This document shows positions 1-10,355 of a DNA stretch of 64,000 nucleotides, in pieces. Below the pieces are notes generated by a model, which ran no database searches, had not been told where the DNA came from, and was given only the letters and a program-made list of their open reading frames with translations. The translations under genes were made by a program, and so were the position numbers. Within the stretch, counting starts at the first letter, position 1; each line of letters opens with the position of its first letter. This DNA comes from Hirundichthys speculiger. Its lineage: Eukaryota > Chordata > Actinopteri > Beloniformes > Exocoetidae. Where the stretch lies: the NCBI GenBank assembly GCA_018398805.1, contig JAGFBZ010000561.1, forward strand, positions 1 through 64,000, written 5' to 3'.

Positions 1-20
1 TTCGAATCCCACTTCTGACA
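1..20 (+). pseudogene. tRNA-Leu-like copy 1 (3' end only, cut by window edge)
   Basis: This is the T-loop, 3' T-stem and acceptor end of the tRNA-Leu-like repeat unit. It is followed directly by gctcttttt, one of only two copies with a run of five T after the tRNA body. Confidence 0.6.
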
Positions 21-478
21 GCTCTTTTTCGTCAGGTTTGGCCTTGAGTCCCAGTTGCTTCAACATCCAATGTACAACCTGAGCCGAATCAATTGTGTGA
101 ATCACTTTGCTGTGGAGACTGAAATAGAATATCCAACTGGCTATCCAGCTATCCGTCTGTCCATCTATCCAAATGGCGATTCGTCTATCCAACTAGCTAT
201 CCGTCTGCCCATCTATCCAACTGGCTTTTCGTCTATCCATCTATCCAACTGGCTATCCGTCTGTCCATCTATCCAAATGGTGATTCGTCTGTCCCTCTAT
301 CCAACCGGCTATCTGTATGTCCAACTGTCTATCCATCTATCCAACTGGTTATCCGTCTGTCCATCTAACCAACTGGATTTCTGTCTGTCCAACTGTCTAT
401 TCATCTATCTATCTGTCTGACCAAGTGGCTATTCATCTGTACGTCTATCTACCAATGTGTACACACAAACACACACCA

Positions 479-561
479 GTCAGGATGGCCGAGCAGTCTT
501 AGGGGCTGCGTTCAGGTCGCAGTCTCCCCTTGAAGCATGGGTTCGAATCCCACTTCTGACA
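479..561 (+). tRNA. tRNA-Leu(CAG)-like copy 2, probably pseudogene
   Basis: The 83-nt cloverleaf resembles vertebrate tRNA-Leu(CAG). It has acceptor gtcagga/ttctgac, anticodon stem ctgcg/cgcag with loop ttcaggt (anticodon CAG), a long variable arm and T-loop ttcgaat. Several features argue against function: the D-loop GG is changed to ag, the D-stem 3' strand ggc became ggg, and the T-stem has an A-C mismatch (atggg/cccac). The downstream T run is only ttt. It is embedded in the 28-bp satellite. Confidence 0.6.
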
Positions 562-885
562 GCTCTTTATCGTCAGGTTTGGCCTTGAGTCCCAGTTGCT
601 TCAACATCCAATGTACAACCTGAGCCGAATCAATCGTGTGAATCACTTCGCTGTGGAGACTGAAATAGAATATCCAACTGGCTATCCAGCTGTCCATCTA
701 TCAAACTGGCGTTTCGTCTGTCCCTCTATCCAACCGGCTATCTGTATGTCCAACTGTCTATCCGTCTGTCCGTCTAACCAACTGGATTTCTGTCTGTCCA
801 ACTGTCTATTTATCTATCTATCTGTCTGACCAAGTGGCTATTCGTCTGTACGTCTATCTACCAATGTGTACACAAACACACACCA

Positions 886-968
886 GTCAGGATGGCCGAG
901 CAGTCTTAGGGGCTGCGTTCAGGTCGCAGTCTCCCCTTGAAGCATGGGTTCGAATCCCACTTCTGACA
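886..968 (+). tRNA. tRNA-Leu(CAG)-like copy 3, probably pseudogene
   Basis: This is the same 83-nt sequence as the copy at 479-561, with the same D-arm and T-stem damage and anticodon CAG. It is therefore a copy made by expansion of the satellite block rather than an independent tRNA gene. Confidence 0.6.
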
Positions 969-1448
969 GCTCTTTATCGTCAGGTTTGGCCTTGAGTCCC
1001 AGTTGCTTCAACATCCAATGTAAAACCTGAGCCGAATCAATGGTGTGAATCACTTCGCTGTGGAGACTGAAATAGAATATCCAACTAGCTATCCGTCTGT
1101 CCCTCTATCCAAATGGTGATTCGTCTGTCCATCTATCCAACTGGCTATCCGTCTGTCCATTTATCCAACTGGCTATTCGACTGTCCATCTATCCAACTGG
1201 CTGTTCGTCTATCCATCTATCCAACTGGCTATTCGTCTATCCATCTATCCAACTGGCTATACGTCTGTCCATCTATCCAACTGGCTATTCGTCTGTCCCT
1301 CTATCCAACCGGCTATCTGTATGTCCATTTAACCAACTGGATTTCTGTCTGTCCAACTGTCTATTCATCTATCTATCTGTCTGACCAAGTGGCTATTCGT
1401 ATGTACATCTATCTACCAATGTGTACACTCACACACACAGGTGATCAC

Positions 1449-1726
1449 CTCCAAATAGCTATTCTGACCTCAATCTCGCCCTGCTGCTGGGTCTCATCTC
1501 TCTCCTCCTCCTCCTCCTTCTCCCTCTCCTCGTCCGCTTCTTCTCCGACAACCACCTGTTCACTCGACGGCCCCGCGGCCCCCGCCCCCGAGCTTGTGGT
1601 TGAAAACATTTCCGTGATTTTGGCACATTTTGCTGCCTCCACTTTTAATTTTTTTTGTCTCCGTTCTCTGAGCTTTTCTGCTCCTCCCTTTCGCTTTTGT
1701 GCTTTTTTCTCCATTTCCATACTCAT
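1449..1726 (-). pseudogene. First exon of a ZMYM1/hAT-like gene, copy 1
   Basis: An open reading frame starts at the ATG at 1726 and runs about 90 codons to a plausible splice donor (ggag/gtgatcac) at 1449. It begins M-S-M-E and contains a Lys/Arg-rich helix (EKKAQKRKGGAEKLRERR) followed by a KCAKITEMF motif. From memory, this is typical of the N-termini of ZMYM1-like hAT-derived proteins of fish. A Glu-rich tail follows. No second exon is present, because the satellite begins right after the donor. Upstream, on the minus strand, there are several CCAAT boxes and GC-rich sequence (about 1790-1900), so a promoter may be included. The family call is tentative. The exon is probably an orphan fragment. 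Confidence 0.4.
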
Positions 1727-2187
1727 CCACGAGCCACCACACTCTCCGGTCAGGCCAAACGGCAAAATTTGGTCAGGAGGGATGGGAGGGGCGGGCCAAC
1801 GAGAGCTGAGCAATTTCATTGGACTAGCCCAATGTCCGTCAAGAAAATCAACCAATGGGCCACTTCGTGTCTTCGCAAGGCCCCGTCCCGCCTCCACCCC
1901 CTCCCTTCAGCAGAAAATAACGTTCATACTGCGTTCACATCAGCGCAGCACTGGAGCGCTTGTCTGATTAGCTGTCAGTGTCTCTTTTCTGAGTTTGTTG
2001 AGTGTGTGTCGTCGTCGCCCCCCCTCCCCCCCCTCCTCGGAGATTTTTATGAGCCGACTACCAATCCGTTACCGTCGCGGTCAATAAAAACTATATACTT
2101 TTTTTTTTGTTATGACAGACCTGGGCCGGCCCACAGATGTGCGTCGGCCCACCGGGCATTGCCCGGTACGCCCGATGGCCAGTCCAT

Positions 2188-3119
2188 GCCTGTACAACGG
2201 TACAGGTGGCTCACGGTACGGTCCGTACCTCGTTTTTGTGTCACGGTTTCGGTAGAGTTTCAGACCACCCGCTACCCCAAAACCCGCGATTGCAAAGATA
2301 CCGAGTTTGCAAAAAGCGCAACTCGCATGTCGGCGCGTAAAAGAGCGCGTCCAAATGGCATAAATGTGCGTCCACCTGGTCACATGGGGACGTGTACAAA
2401 CGGCTCTCCCTCTCGATTATTATCCGAATTACTCGCATACGTTTTTTATTCTCTTGAGGTCAGAGGATGTCTGGTCAGCAGTTGTGGTGGATGTGGGAAT
2501 AGTCACGGCCAGACACGTCAGTCTGTACAGCTGTGGCATGATCTCATTCAGATGTTTGCTGTGGAGGAAACCAAGGAGATCTTTGTCTCTGGTATCAAGC
2601 CAACGATTCATTCTGGCAGTATTTTAAAAAAGCACCATCAGCTGCGCCAAGACGCACAACTGGTAACAACTGGATCTTATGCAGGTAAGATCCGGGTTTA
2701 GGGAGGTGGAAGATTGCGTTCTGTTAACTATTTACTGTTTTCACTCCCTCACCGGTCACCGTGTATTCAACAGGAAAACCAAAATGCTCCCACACCGGTG
2801 ATTAAAAAAGTTTTTCCCAATTTCTCCGCTACTGCTGACCATGCCTGCTTGTTTTGTTTGTTTTTTTTTTCTTCTTTTTTCCTGCGTCTATGAGCGGCAG
2901 CCAACCGGCCAAAGTGTGATAGGCTGGTCACTGTGAGTGAGCGAAGGCGAGTGGACATTGACATGCAGTGGCGGTCTGTTGCCTAAAAGGCACGCACGCT
3001 CACATGGAAGTCCAATGTAGTTATTGGAACATAAATACCGTGGGACATAAGAGCCCATGTTGTCCCGTGCAGGTGGTACCGAACGGTTCGGTATTTTACC
3101 GAGTACCGTTGCATCCCTA
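2188..3119. mobile_element. Non-autonomous hAT-like element, copy 1
   Basis: The right end reads accgaacggttcggtatttt then accgagtaccgttgcatccctag. The reverse complement gives the common hAT end tagggatgcaacggta. The left end (tacaacggtacaggtggctc, then acggtacggtccgtacc) is a weaker inverted match. I found no clean 8-bp target duplication, so the left edge is approximate. Nothing inside is recognisable as an intact transposase. Confidence 0.5.
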
Positions 3120-3925
3120 GTAAGCATGTGTATATGGTATTTCTAAGCAGATTCCCTCCAAAGAGCACATGTGAAACCGGCAACTTCTCAGTGTGAGCAA
3201 AGCTTATTGTGATTTGGACTTTGAGAATGAGACAGAAAGAAAAACATAAAACTGTTGTAGTAGTTGTGGGATGTTTCTCAGGACCTTCTGACAACCACAA
3301 TCTCACCAAAGAGCATCACATGGGGAAAAGAGGTATATTTACAATTTAATATCTATATGAAAGATGTCTGACTTGGAAAACAAAACTGATGTCATAGAAA
3401 TTGCTACTGACTTTGTTCCTGGATTGTAAATTGGATTCCCCCCCCCCCCTTTTTTTCCAGTTTTTTTGTTTTCCTTCTTGATGTTATAAGACCTTTGTGA
3501 ACAATGTTTGTAACTTTATTCCTGCTTTCAACTGTGATTTCTAAAGAGAATTCTCTCAAAAATTGTGTCAGTATCTTATTAAAAAAAAACAGGACCAAAC
3601 TGTTATTGGCCTTTAGTTATGCGCATTACATACAAAAGTATACACAAAACGGCAGAAGTTTTGTTACATCAAAAAGAAGTCTACTATTTTAATAACTTTT
3701 TTCCAATTTTTTAAAAATCAAATCTGTTCAACAGTACTGGCAGCACTACTTATTTTATTCATTCAAGTGTATTAACAAGTGTCAGGGAGTACTAGTACAC
3801 CCAGAAAAGATCTACGCTGTTGAATGTTTGTGCTACCAAAACCAAGACTTGTCAGCTGAGGCTGAAGAAATAAAGTTTAAAGAAAACATTTTATACTTTT
3901 TTTTTTTTTTAACAACTCAGTCTTT
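3120..3925. other. AT-rich stretch without recognisable gene
   Basis: No coding exon, RNA gene or transposon end was recognised. It has long A, T and C homopolymers. It lies just beyond the poly(A) signal of the duplicated DCAF15 3' end. The same stretch occurs at about 9200-10012. Confidence 0.5.
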
Positions 3926-4216
3926 TTTATTTAAACAAAATATCCCCAGTAGAGTTCTGCCATACAGTTATATAGATGAACATACAACATGACAGTCATC
4001 TTTGAACAGGTAACTCCTTCAACCCACGAAAAAGAAAGGGAAAAAAAAGCAAGAAAAAGAAAAAGTCATTACTGGGTTTACTGTCCTTCACTTTAAATAT
4101 GGCAGATCTGAATCCACACAACTGAACTGGTCCAACCATAAGAGAAACGACTTGTTCAAAAGCAGCAGAATGTCAAATATTTCACACATTAGACATGCAG
4201 ATACTCCGTATCCCAT

Positions 4217-4254
<38 letters not shown>

Positions 4255-4589
4255 CACACACACACAGGCACAGATATTGCATACCCTTATTTAAACACTC
4301 AAACACAAAAATATGATAAAAAAAAAAAAAGAAAGACTTTGTTCAGTCCATCTTAATTTTGATGGATACAATAACACAGAACAGTTGCCAAGAAAAAACA
4401 AAGAAGTTTAAAACATATTTACAACATTTCTACTGAAGCTTTTTTGTTCAGTTTATTTTGACACCTTTTTACCTACAAATTACAAAAGTACATCCTCTGA
4501 ACATGTATAGTTTTGCTCGGATTAAAGTTGAGCTCTATGCTGTGCTCATTTGTTTCAGTTACATTGACACTTGTGGACCACCTATTTCT
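3926..4589 (-). other. Duplicated 3' UTR of DCAF15 (orphan copy)
   Basis: Sequence downstream of the stop codon in the orphan terminal exon. It ends with AATAAA (plus-strand tttatt at 3926-3931), followed about 15 bases later by a genomic A-run on the minus strand. It includes a (CT)n(CA)n microsatellite at about 4215-4267. Confidence 0.6.
4213..4267. repeat. (CT)n(CA)n microsatellite, copy 1
   Basis: A pure CT run passes into CA repeats inside the duplicated DCAF15 3' UTR. It differs in length from the counterpart at 10302-10357. Confidence 0.9.
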
Positions 4590-4645
4590 TCATAATACAA
4601 TCCAGGTACATCGATCACTATCTGCCAACACTTGCAGTGATGAGC
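4590..4645 (-). pseudogene. Orphan duplicate of the DCAF15 terminal coding exon
   Basis: A splice acceptor (ttttctcttttag) at 4646-4647 precedes 56 nt. After two bases that complete a Gly codon, these encode [17 protein letters not shown] and a TGA stop. This matches the conserved C-terminus of DCAF15 (from memory, human ends in KVLADSERYTWIVL). The copy is identical in sequence to the in-place exon at 10680-10735 and has an intact acceptor. It lies about 6.1 kb farther downstream of the gene, so it could serve as an alternative last exon or be silent. No other DCAF15 exon is duplicated. Confidence 0.85.
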
Positions 4646-4765
4646 CTAAAAGAGAAAATTAGCAAGTTTTAATTAGGTTTGACACTTAGCATTCATCGGC
4701 ACAAAAAAAAAAAAAAAAAACAAAAAAAAAACGACCAAAAACAAACCAATTTTGTAAGCAATTCC

Positions 4766-5155
4766 ATGACTCAGTTGGTAGAATAGTCTTCTTCCAATGG
4801 CTTTTCTGACCCCTACATTTTGCGGTGTTCTCAGTCACTCTATTCCTGGACTTCATTACTTTAGTTCTGATTTTACGGTATGTAAATTAGGACGTGCAGG
4901 TCTTTGTCCAGGATTGGTGCTTACCCTTGCTTTTCATCCTACCACTGTTGCTCATTGTCCCCTCTGGTGCCCCACCTACTTTCCATGATCAAACTAAATA
5001 CGTCCTTTTCAGATGCTCCCTGTTTAGAGTTGCCACAGCTGAGTGATCCACATGAGAAGTCTGACTTTTACGCTGGATTCCCTTCCTGATGCAACCAGGA
5101 TTCGAACCTGGGACCTCTCCTTTGGTAGGCACCGGCACTACAACTAAGCGTTTTA
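4766..5155. mobile_element. tRNA-derived SINE, copy 1
   Basis: The left part has an A-box-like tgactcagttggtagaatag. The right part has a B-box-like ggattcgaacctgggacc and the teleost SINE tail motif ttttacgctggattcccttc followed by ctgatgcaacc. It is degraded and has no clear target duplication. The edges are approximate. Confidence 0.55.
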
Positions 5156-6107
5156 TTAACACCCTCAGGCACTGATTTTCAATTGCAGTTTTGCCTTTGG
5201 TGTTGGGACATCACTTGTTAAATTATTTTACTTCTAACCAACTACATCTGGTTAATTACCGTGCTTCCTCTTAGGAAGATTATGACCTAGCATAATTCTA
5301 AGGTAACAAAATCCCCCTCATACAACATCAACAAAATACAAAATGTTTTATATATACACTTGAGTAGTCATTTTGTGGAGTTAGTCCAGACCAATTTATT
5401 CTTTAGCTGGGGGCAAAACAAACAGACATGAACATCATATTGATCTTTTTGTTTAACTTTCCTCCCCACACAGATTGTTTGGGGAGGATTTCTGGCAGGA
5501 TTTTCTTCCAAATCTGTCAACAGATTTGGTAATATTTCAGGTCCTTCTGGCAAAGTCTAAATATTCTTAATAAGCAACCTGCAAACAGTCTTCCAACCCT
5601 TTGAACATGCCATAGGTACAGTATTCTCTATGGAAGACAGTCCCTCCAGATGCAGTTTCGCCAGGTAAAGGATACTTTTCTATAAGATCAGTTAATTAAC
5701 TGGCTAATTAACTTTAGAAGCAGCTCGTTTGTCCAAGTAAAGGTGGGAAGTGACTTCATTACTGTCAGCAGACAGACATAGACATGCATGAGAGAGACGA
5801 AAGGCACTACTTCTAATATAACTGGAATGCAAGAAGCGATCCAGTTTCATTAGAAGTCTTTTAGTCCTTATGCTTCTGTGTACGACTGTGTACCAACTGG
5901 CTGTTCGTCTATCCATCTATCCAACTGGCTATCCGTCTGTCCAGCTATCCAACTGGCTATTTGTCTGGCCATCTATCCAACTTGCTATCCGTCTGTCCAT
6001 CTAACCAACTGGATTTCCGTCTGTCCATCGATTCATCTATCTATCTAACGAACTGGCTATTGGTCTGTACATCTATCTACCACTCACATATACACAAACA
6101 CACACCA

Positions 6108-6173
6108 GTCAGGATGGCAGAGCGGTCTAAGGCGCTGCATTCACGTCGCAGTCTCCCTTTGAGGCGTGGGTTC
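6108..6173 (+). pseudogene. tRNA-Leu-like copy 4, truncated in the T-arm
   Basis: The D-arm here is the best preserved of the set (gcagagcggtctaaggcgc). The anticodon loop reads ttcacgt instead of ttcaggt, so the anticodon position is CAC rather than CAG. The sequence breaks in the T-loop (gggttc then satellite), so there is no acceptor 3' strand. Confidence 0.6.
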
Positions 6174-6378
6174 CAGCTATCCGTCTGTCCCTCTATCCAA
6201 ATGGCGATTCGTCTATCCAACTGGCTATTCGACTGTCCATCTATCCAATTGGCTATCCATCTAACCAACTGGATTTCTGTCTGTCCAACTGTCTATTCAT
6301 CCATCTATCTGTCTGACCAAGTGGCTATTCGTCTGTACGTCTATCTACCAATGTGTACACTCACACAAACACACACCA

Positions 6379-6461
6379 GTCAGGATGGCCAAGCGGTTTA
6401 AGGGGCTGCGTTCAGGTCGCAGTCTCCCCTTGAAGCATGGGTTCGAATCCCACTTCTGACA
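6379..6461 (+). tRNA. tRNA-Leu(CAG)-like copy 5, probably pseudogene
   Basis: Full 83-nt length with anticodon CAG and D-loop aagcggtttaagg. It therefore keeps the D-loop GG that other copies lost. The D-stem 3' strand is still ggg and the T-stem still has the A-C mismatch. Downstream is tctttatcg, which is not a strong Pol III terminator. Confidence 0.55.
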
Positions 6462-6789
6462 GCTCTTTATCGTCAGGTTTGGCCTTGAGTCCCAGTTGCT
6501 TCAACATCCAATGTGAAACGTGAGCCGAATCAATCTTGTCAATCACTTCGCTGTGGAGACTTAAATACAATATCCAACTGGCTATCCAGCTTTTCGTCTG
6601 TCCCTCTATCCAACCGGCTATCTGTATGTCCAACTTTCTATCCGTTTGTCCATCTATCCAACTGGCTATCCGTCTGTCCATCTAACCAACTGGATTTCTG
6701 TCTGTCCAACTGTCTATTCATCTATCTATCTGTCTGACCAAGTGACTATTCGTCTGTACGTCTATCTACCAATGTGTACACACACACCA

Positions 6790-6872
6790 GTCAGGATGGC
6801 CGAGCAGTCTTAGGGGCTGCGTTCAGGTCGCAGTCTCCCCTTGAAGCATGGGTTCGAATCCCACTTCTGACA
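6790..6872 (+). tRNA. tRNA-Leu(CAG)-like copy 6, probably pseudogene
   Basis: The sequence is identical in type to the copies at 479 and 886, with anticodon CAG and the same D-arm and T-stem defects. It is followed by gctcttttt, so a five-T terminator is present. It forms the left edge of duplication copy 2. Confidence 0.55.
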
Positions 6873-7532
6873 GCTCTTTTTCGTCAGGTTTGGCCTTGAG
6901 TCCCAGTTGCTTCAACATCCAATGTACAACCTGAGCCGAATCAATTGTGTGAATCACTTTGCTGTGGAGACTGAAATAGAATATCCAACTGGCTATCCAG
7001 CTATCCGTCTGTCCATCTATCCAAATGGCGATTCGTCTATCCAACTAGCTATCCGTCTGCCCATCTATCCAACTGGCTTTTCGTCTATCCATCTATCCAA
7101 CTGGCTATCCGTCTGTCCATCTATCCAAATGGTGATTCGTCTGTCCCTCTATCCATCCGGCTATCTGTATGTCCAACTGTCTGTCCCTCTATCCAAATGG
7201 TGATTCGTCTGTCCATCTATCCAACTGGCTATCCGTCTGTCCATTTATCCAACTGGCTATTCGACTGTCCATCTATCCAACTGGCTGTTCGTCTATCCAT
7301 CTATCCAACTGGCTATTCGTCTATCCATCTATCCAACTGGCTATCCGTCTGTCCATCTATCCAAATGGCGATTCGTCTGTCCCTCTATCCAACCGGCTAT
7401 CTGTATGTCCATTTAACCAACTGGATTTCTGTCTGTCCAACTGTCTATTCATCTATCTATCTGTCTGACCAAGTGGCTATTCGTATGTACGTCTATCTAC
7501 CAATGTGTACACTCACACACACAGGTGATCAC

Positions 7533-7816
7533 CTCCAAATAGCTATTCTGACCTCAATCTCGCCCTGCTGCTGGGTCTCATCTCTCTCCTCCTCCTCCTC
7601 CTTCTCCTCCCCTCCTCGTCCGCTTCTTCTCCGACAACCACCCACCTGTTCACTCGACGGCCCCGCGGCCCCCGCCCCCGAGCTTGTGGTTGAAAACATT
7701 TCCGTGATTTTGGCACATTTTGCTGCATCCACTTTTAATTTTTTTTGTCTCCGTTCTCTGAGCTTTTCTGCTCCTCCCTTTCGCTTTTGTGCTTTTTTCT
7801 CCATTTCCATACTCAT
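7533..7816 (-). pseudogene. First exon of a ZMYM1/hAT-like gene, copy 2
   Basis: This is the duplicate of the exon at 1449-1726, with start codon at 7816 and donor at 7533. The Glu-rich segment is 6 bp longer, with compensating indels that give a short Arg/Gly-rich stretch before the frame returns to the same end. As in copy 1, no downstream exon is visible. Confidence 0.4.
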
Positions 7817-8273
7817 CCACGAGCCACCACACTCTCCGGTCAGGCCAAACGGCAAAATTTGGTCAGGAGGGATGGGAGGGGCGGGCCAACGAGAGCTGAG
7901 CAATTTCATTGGACTAGCCCAATGTCCGTCAAGAAAATCAACCAATGGGCCACTTCGTGTCTTCGCAAGGCCCCGTCCCGCCTCCACCCCCTCCCTTCAG
8001 CAGAAAATAACGTTCATACTGCGTTCACATCAGCGCAGCACTGGAGCGCTTGTCTGATTAGCTGTCAGTGTCTCTTTCTTGAGTTTGTTGAGTGTGTGTC
8101 GTCGTCGCCCCCCCCCCCCCCCCTCCTCGGAGATTTTTATGAGCCGACTACCAATCCGTTACCGTCGCGGTCAATAAAAACTATATACTTTTTTTTTTGT
8201 TATGACAGACCTGGGCCGGCCCACAGATGTGCGTCGGCCCACCGGGCATTGCCCGGTACGCCCGATGGCCAGT

Positions 8274-9199
8274 CCATGCCTGTACAACGGTACAGGTGGC
8301 TCACGGTACGGTCCGTACCTCGTTTTTGTGTCACGGTTTCGGTAGAGTTTCAGACCACCCGCTACCCCAAACCCGCGATTGCAAGATACCGAGTTTGCAA
8401 AAAGCGCAACTCGCATGTCGGCGCGTAAAAGAGCGCGTCCAAATGGCATAAATGTGCGTCCACCTGGTCACATGGGGACGTGTACAAACGGCTCTCCCTC
8501 TCGATTATTATCACCGAATTACTCGCATACGTTTTTATTCTCTTGAGGTCAGAGGATGTCTGGTCAGCAGTTGTGGTGGATGTGGGAATAGTCACGGCCA
8601 GACACGTCAGTCTGTACAGCTGTGGCATGATCTCATTCAGATGTTTGCTGTGGAGGAACCAAGGAGATCTTTGTCTCTGGTATCAAGCCAACGATTCATT
8701 CTGCAGTATTTTAAAAAGCACATCAGCTGCGCCAAGACGCACAACTGGTAACAACTGGATCTTATGCAGGTAAGATCCGGGTTTAGGGAGGTGGAAGATT
8801 GCGTTCTGTTAACTATTTACTGTTTTCACTCCCTCACCGGTGTATTCAACAGGAAAACCAAAATGCTCCCACACCGGTGATTAAAAAAAGTTTTTCCCAA
8901 TTTCTCCGCTACTGCTGACCATGCCTGCTTGTTTTGTTTGTTTTTTTTTTCTTCTTTTTTCCTGCGTCTATGAGCGGCAGCCAACCGGCCAAAGTGTGAT
9001 AGGCTGGTCACTGTGAGTGAGCGAAGGCGAGTGGACATTGACATGCAGTGGCGGTCTGTTGCCTAAAAGGCACGCACGCTCACATGGAAGTCCAATGTAG
9101 TTATTGGAACATAAATACCGTGGGACATAAGAGCCCATGTTGTCCCGTGCAGGTGGTACCGAACGGTTCGGTATTTTACCGAGTACCGTTGCATCCCTA
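8274..9199. mobile_element. Non-autonomous hAT-like element, copy 2
   Basis: This is the duplicate of the element at 2188-3119, with small homopolymer indels. Its right end, cgagtaccgttgcatcccta, is at about 9180-9199. Confidence 0.5.
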
Positions 9200-10012
9200 G
9201 TAAGCATGTGTATATGGTATTTCTAAGCAGATTCCCTGCAAAGAGCACATGTGAAACCGGCAACTTCTCAGTGTGAGCAAAGCTTATTGTGATTTGGACT
9301 TTGAGAATGAGACAGAAAGAAAAACATAAAACTGTTGTAGTAGTTGTGGGATGTTTCTCAGGACCTTCTGACAACCACAATCTCACCAAAGAGCATCACA
9401 TGGGGAAAAGAGGTATATTTACAATTTAATATCTATATGAAAGATGTCTGACTTGGAAAACAAAACTGATGTCATAGAAATTGCTACTGACTTTGTTCCT
9501 GGATTGTAAATTGGATTCCCCCCCCCCCCCCTTTTTTTCCAGTTTTTTGTTTTCCTTCTTGATGTTATAAGACCTTTGTGAACAATGTTTGTAACTTTAT
9601 TCCTGCTTTCAACTGTGATTTCTAAAGAGAATTCTCTCAAAAATTGTGTCAGTATCTTATTAAAAAAAAACAGGACCAAACTGTTATTGGCCTTTAGTTA
9701 TGCGCATTACATACAAAAAGTATACACAAAACGGCAGAAGAAGTTTTGTTACATCAAAAAAAGAAGTCTACTATTTTAATAACTTTTTTCCAATTTTTTA
9801 AAAATCAAATCTGTTCAACAGTACTGGCAGCACTACTTATTTTATTCATTCAAGTGTATTAACAAGTGTCAGGGAGTACTAGTACACCCAGAAAAGATCT
9901 ACGCTGTTGAATGTTTGTGCTACCAAAACCAAGACTTGTCAGCTGAGGCTGAAGAAATAAAGTTTAAAGAAAACATTTTATACTTTTTTTTTTTTTAAAC
10001 AACTCAGTCTTT

Positions 10013-10300
10013 TTTATTTAAACAAAATATCCCCAGTAGAGTTCTGCCATACAGTTATATAGATGAACATACAACATGACAGTCATCTTTGAACAGGTAA
10101 CTCCTTCAACCCACGAAAAAGAAAGGGAAAAAAAAGCAAGAAAAAGAAAAAGTCATTACTGGGTTTACTGTCCTTCACTTTAAATATGGCAGATCTGAAT
10201 CCACACAACTGAACTGGTCCAACCATAAGAGAAACGACTTGTTCAAAAGCAGCAGAATGTCAAATATTTCACACATTAGACATGCAGATACTCCGTATCC

Positions 10301-10355
<55 letters not shown>

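Larger units (their letters stand above)
1..1440. repeat. Composite satellite: 28-bp units alternating with tRNA-Leu-like copies
   Basis: The stretch is built of tandem 28-bp units, roughly ctatccaactggctatccgt plus ctgtccat, with many single-base variants. They alternate with blocks made of an 83-bp tRNA-Leu-like sequence, a spacer of about 105 bp (starting gctcttt.cgtcaggtttgg), a run of 28-bp units, and a short (CA)n run. The block repeats at about 400-480 bp, giving a higher-order array. Conceptual translations look protein-like only because the 28-bp unit lacks stops. They are rich in Y, P, S and L and resemble no protein family. The same array continues at 5886-7523. Confidence 0.9.
1..5885. 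repeat. Tandem segmental duplication, copy 1
   Basis: This stretch is repeated at 6853-11972. The offset is 6852 in the first 300 bases. It falls to about 6084-6089 from position 1097 onward because copy 1 carries about 768 bp of extra satellite blocks. Outside homopolymers and microsatellites the copies are nearly identical. The right boundary is sharp: after the shared tacga, copy 1 runs into satellite while copy 2 runs on into the last DCAF15 intron. The content is satellite, hAT/ZMYM1-like exon, hAT remnant, and DCAF15 terminal exon with 3' UTR and SINE. Either a recent duplication or an assembly duplicate could explain it. Confidence 0.9.
5886..7523. repeat. Second block of 28-bp / tRNA-Leu composite satellite
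   Basis: The same array type as 1-1440 separates the two copies of the segmental duplication. From 6853 onward it is part of copy 2. It contains four tRNA-Leu-like copies (6108, 6379 and 6790, all described separately, plus the 3' end shared with the duplication start). It ends in (CA)n just before the splice donor of the ZMYM1-like exon. Confidence 0.85.

Noticed and set aside
479..561. Functional tRNA-Leu(CAG) gene cluster
   Set aside because: Every full-length copy has a D-stem mismatch and a T-stem A-C mismatch, most lack the D-loop GG, and only two have a run of five T downstream.
1113..1967. Long plus-strand open frame (284 codons) over the satellite and the ZMYM1-like exon
   Set aside because: The first part is translated 28-bp satellite and the second is antisense to the ZMYM1-like exon. 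The counterpart at 7197-8057 is open for the same reason.
1655..2701. 348-codon plus-strand frame
   Set aside because: It crosses the antisense of the ZMYM1-like exon, a poly-T run and the hAT remnant. In copy 2 the same frame is broken by small indels, so there is no sign of coding constraint.
1..7523. CRISPR-like array of regularly spaced repeats
   Set aside because: The genome is a vertebrate. The units are contiguous satellite repeats with no unique spacers.
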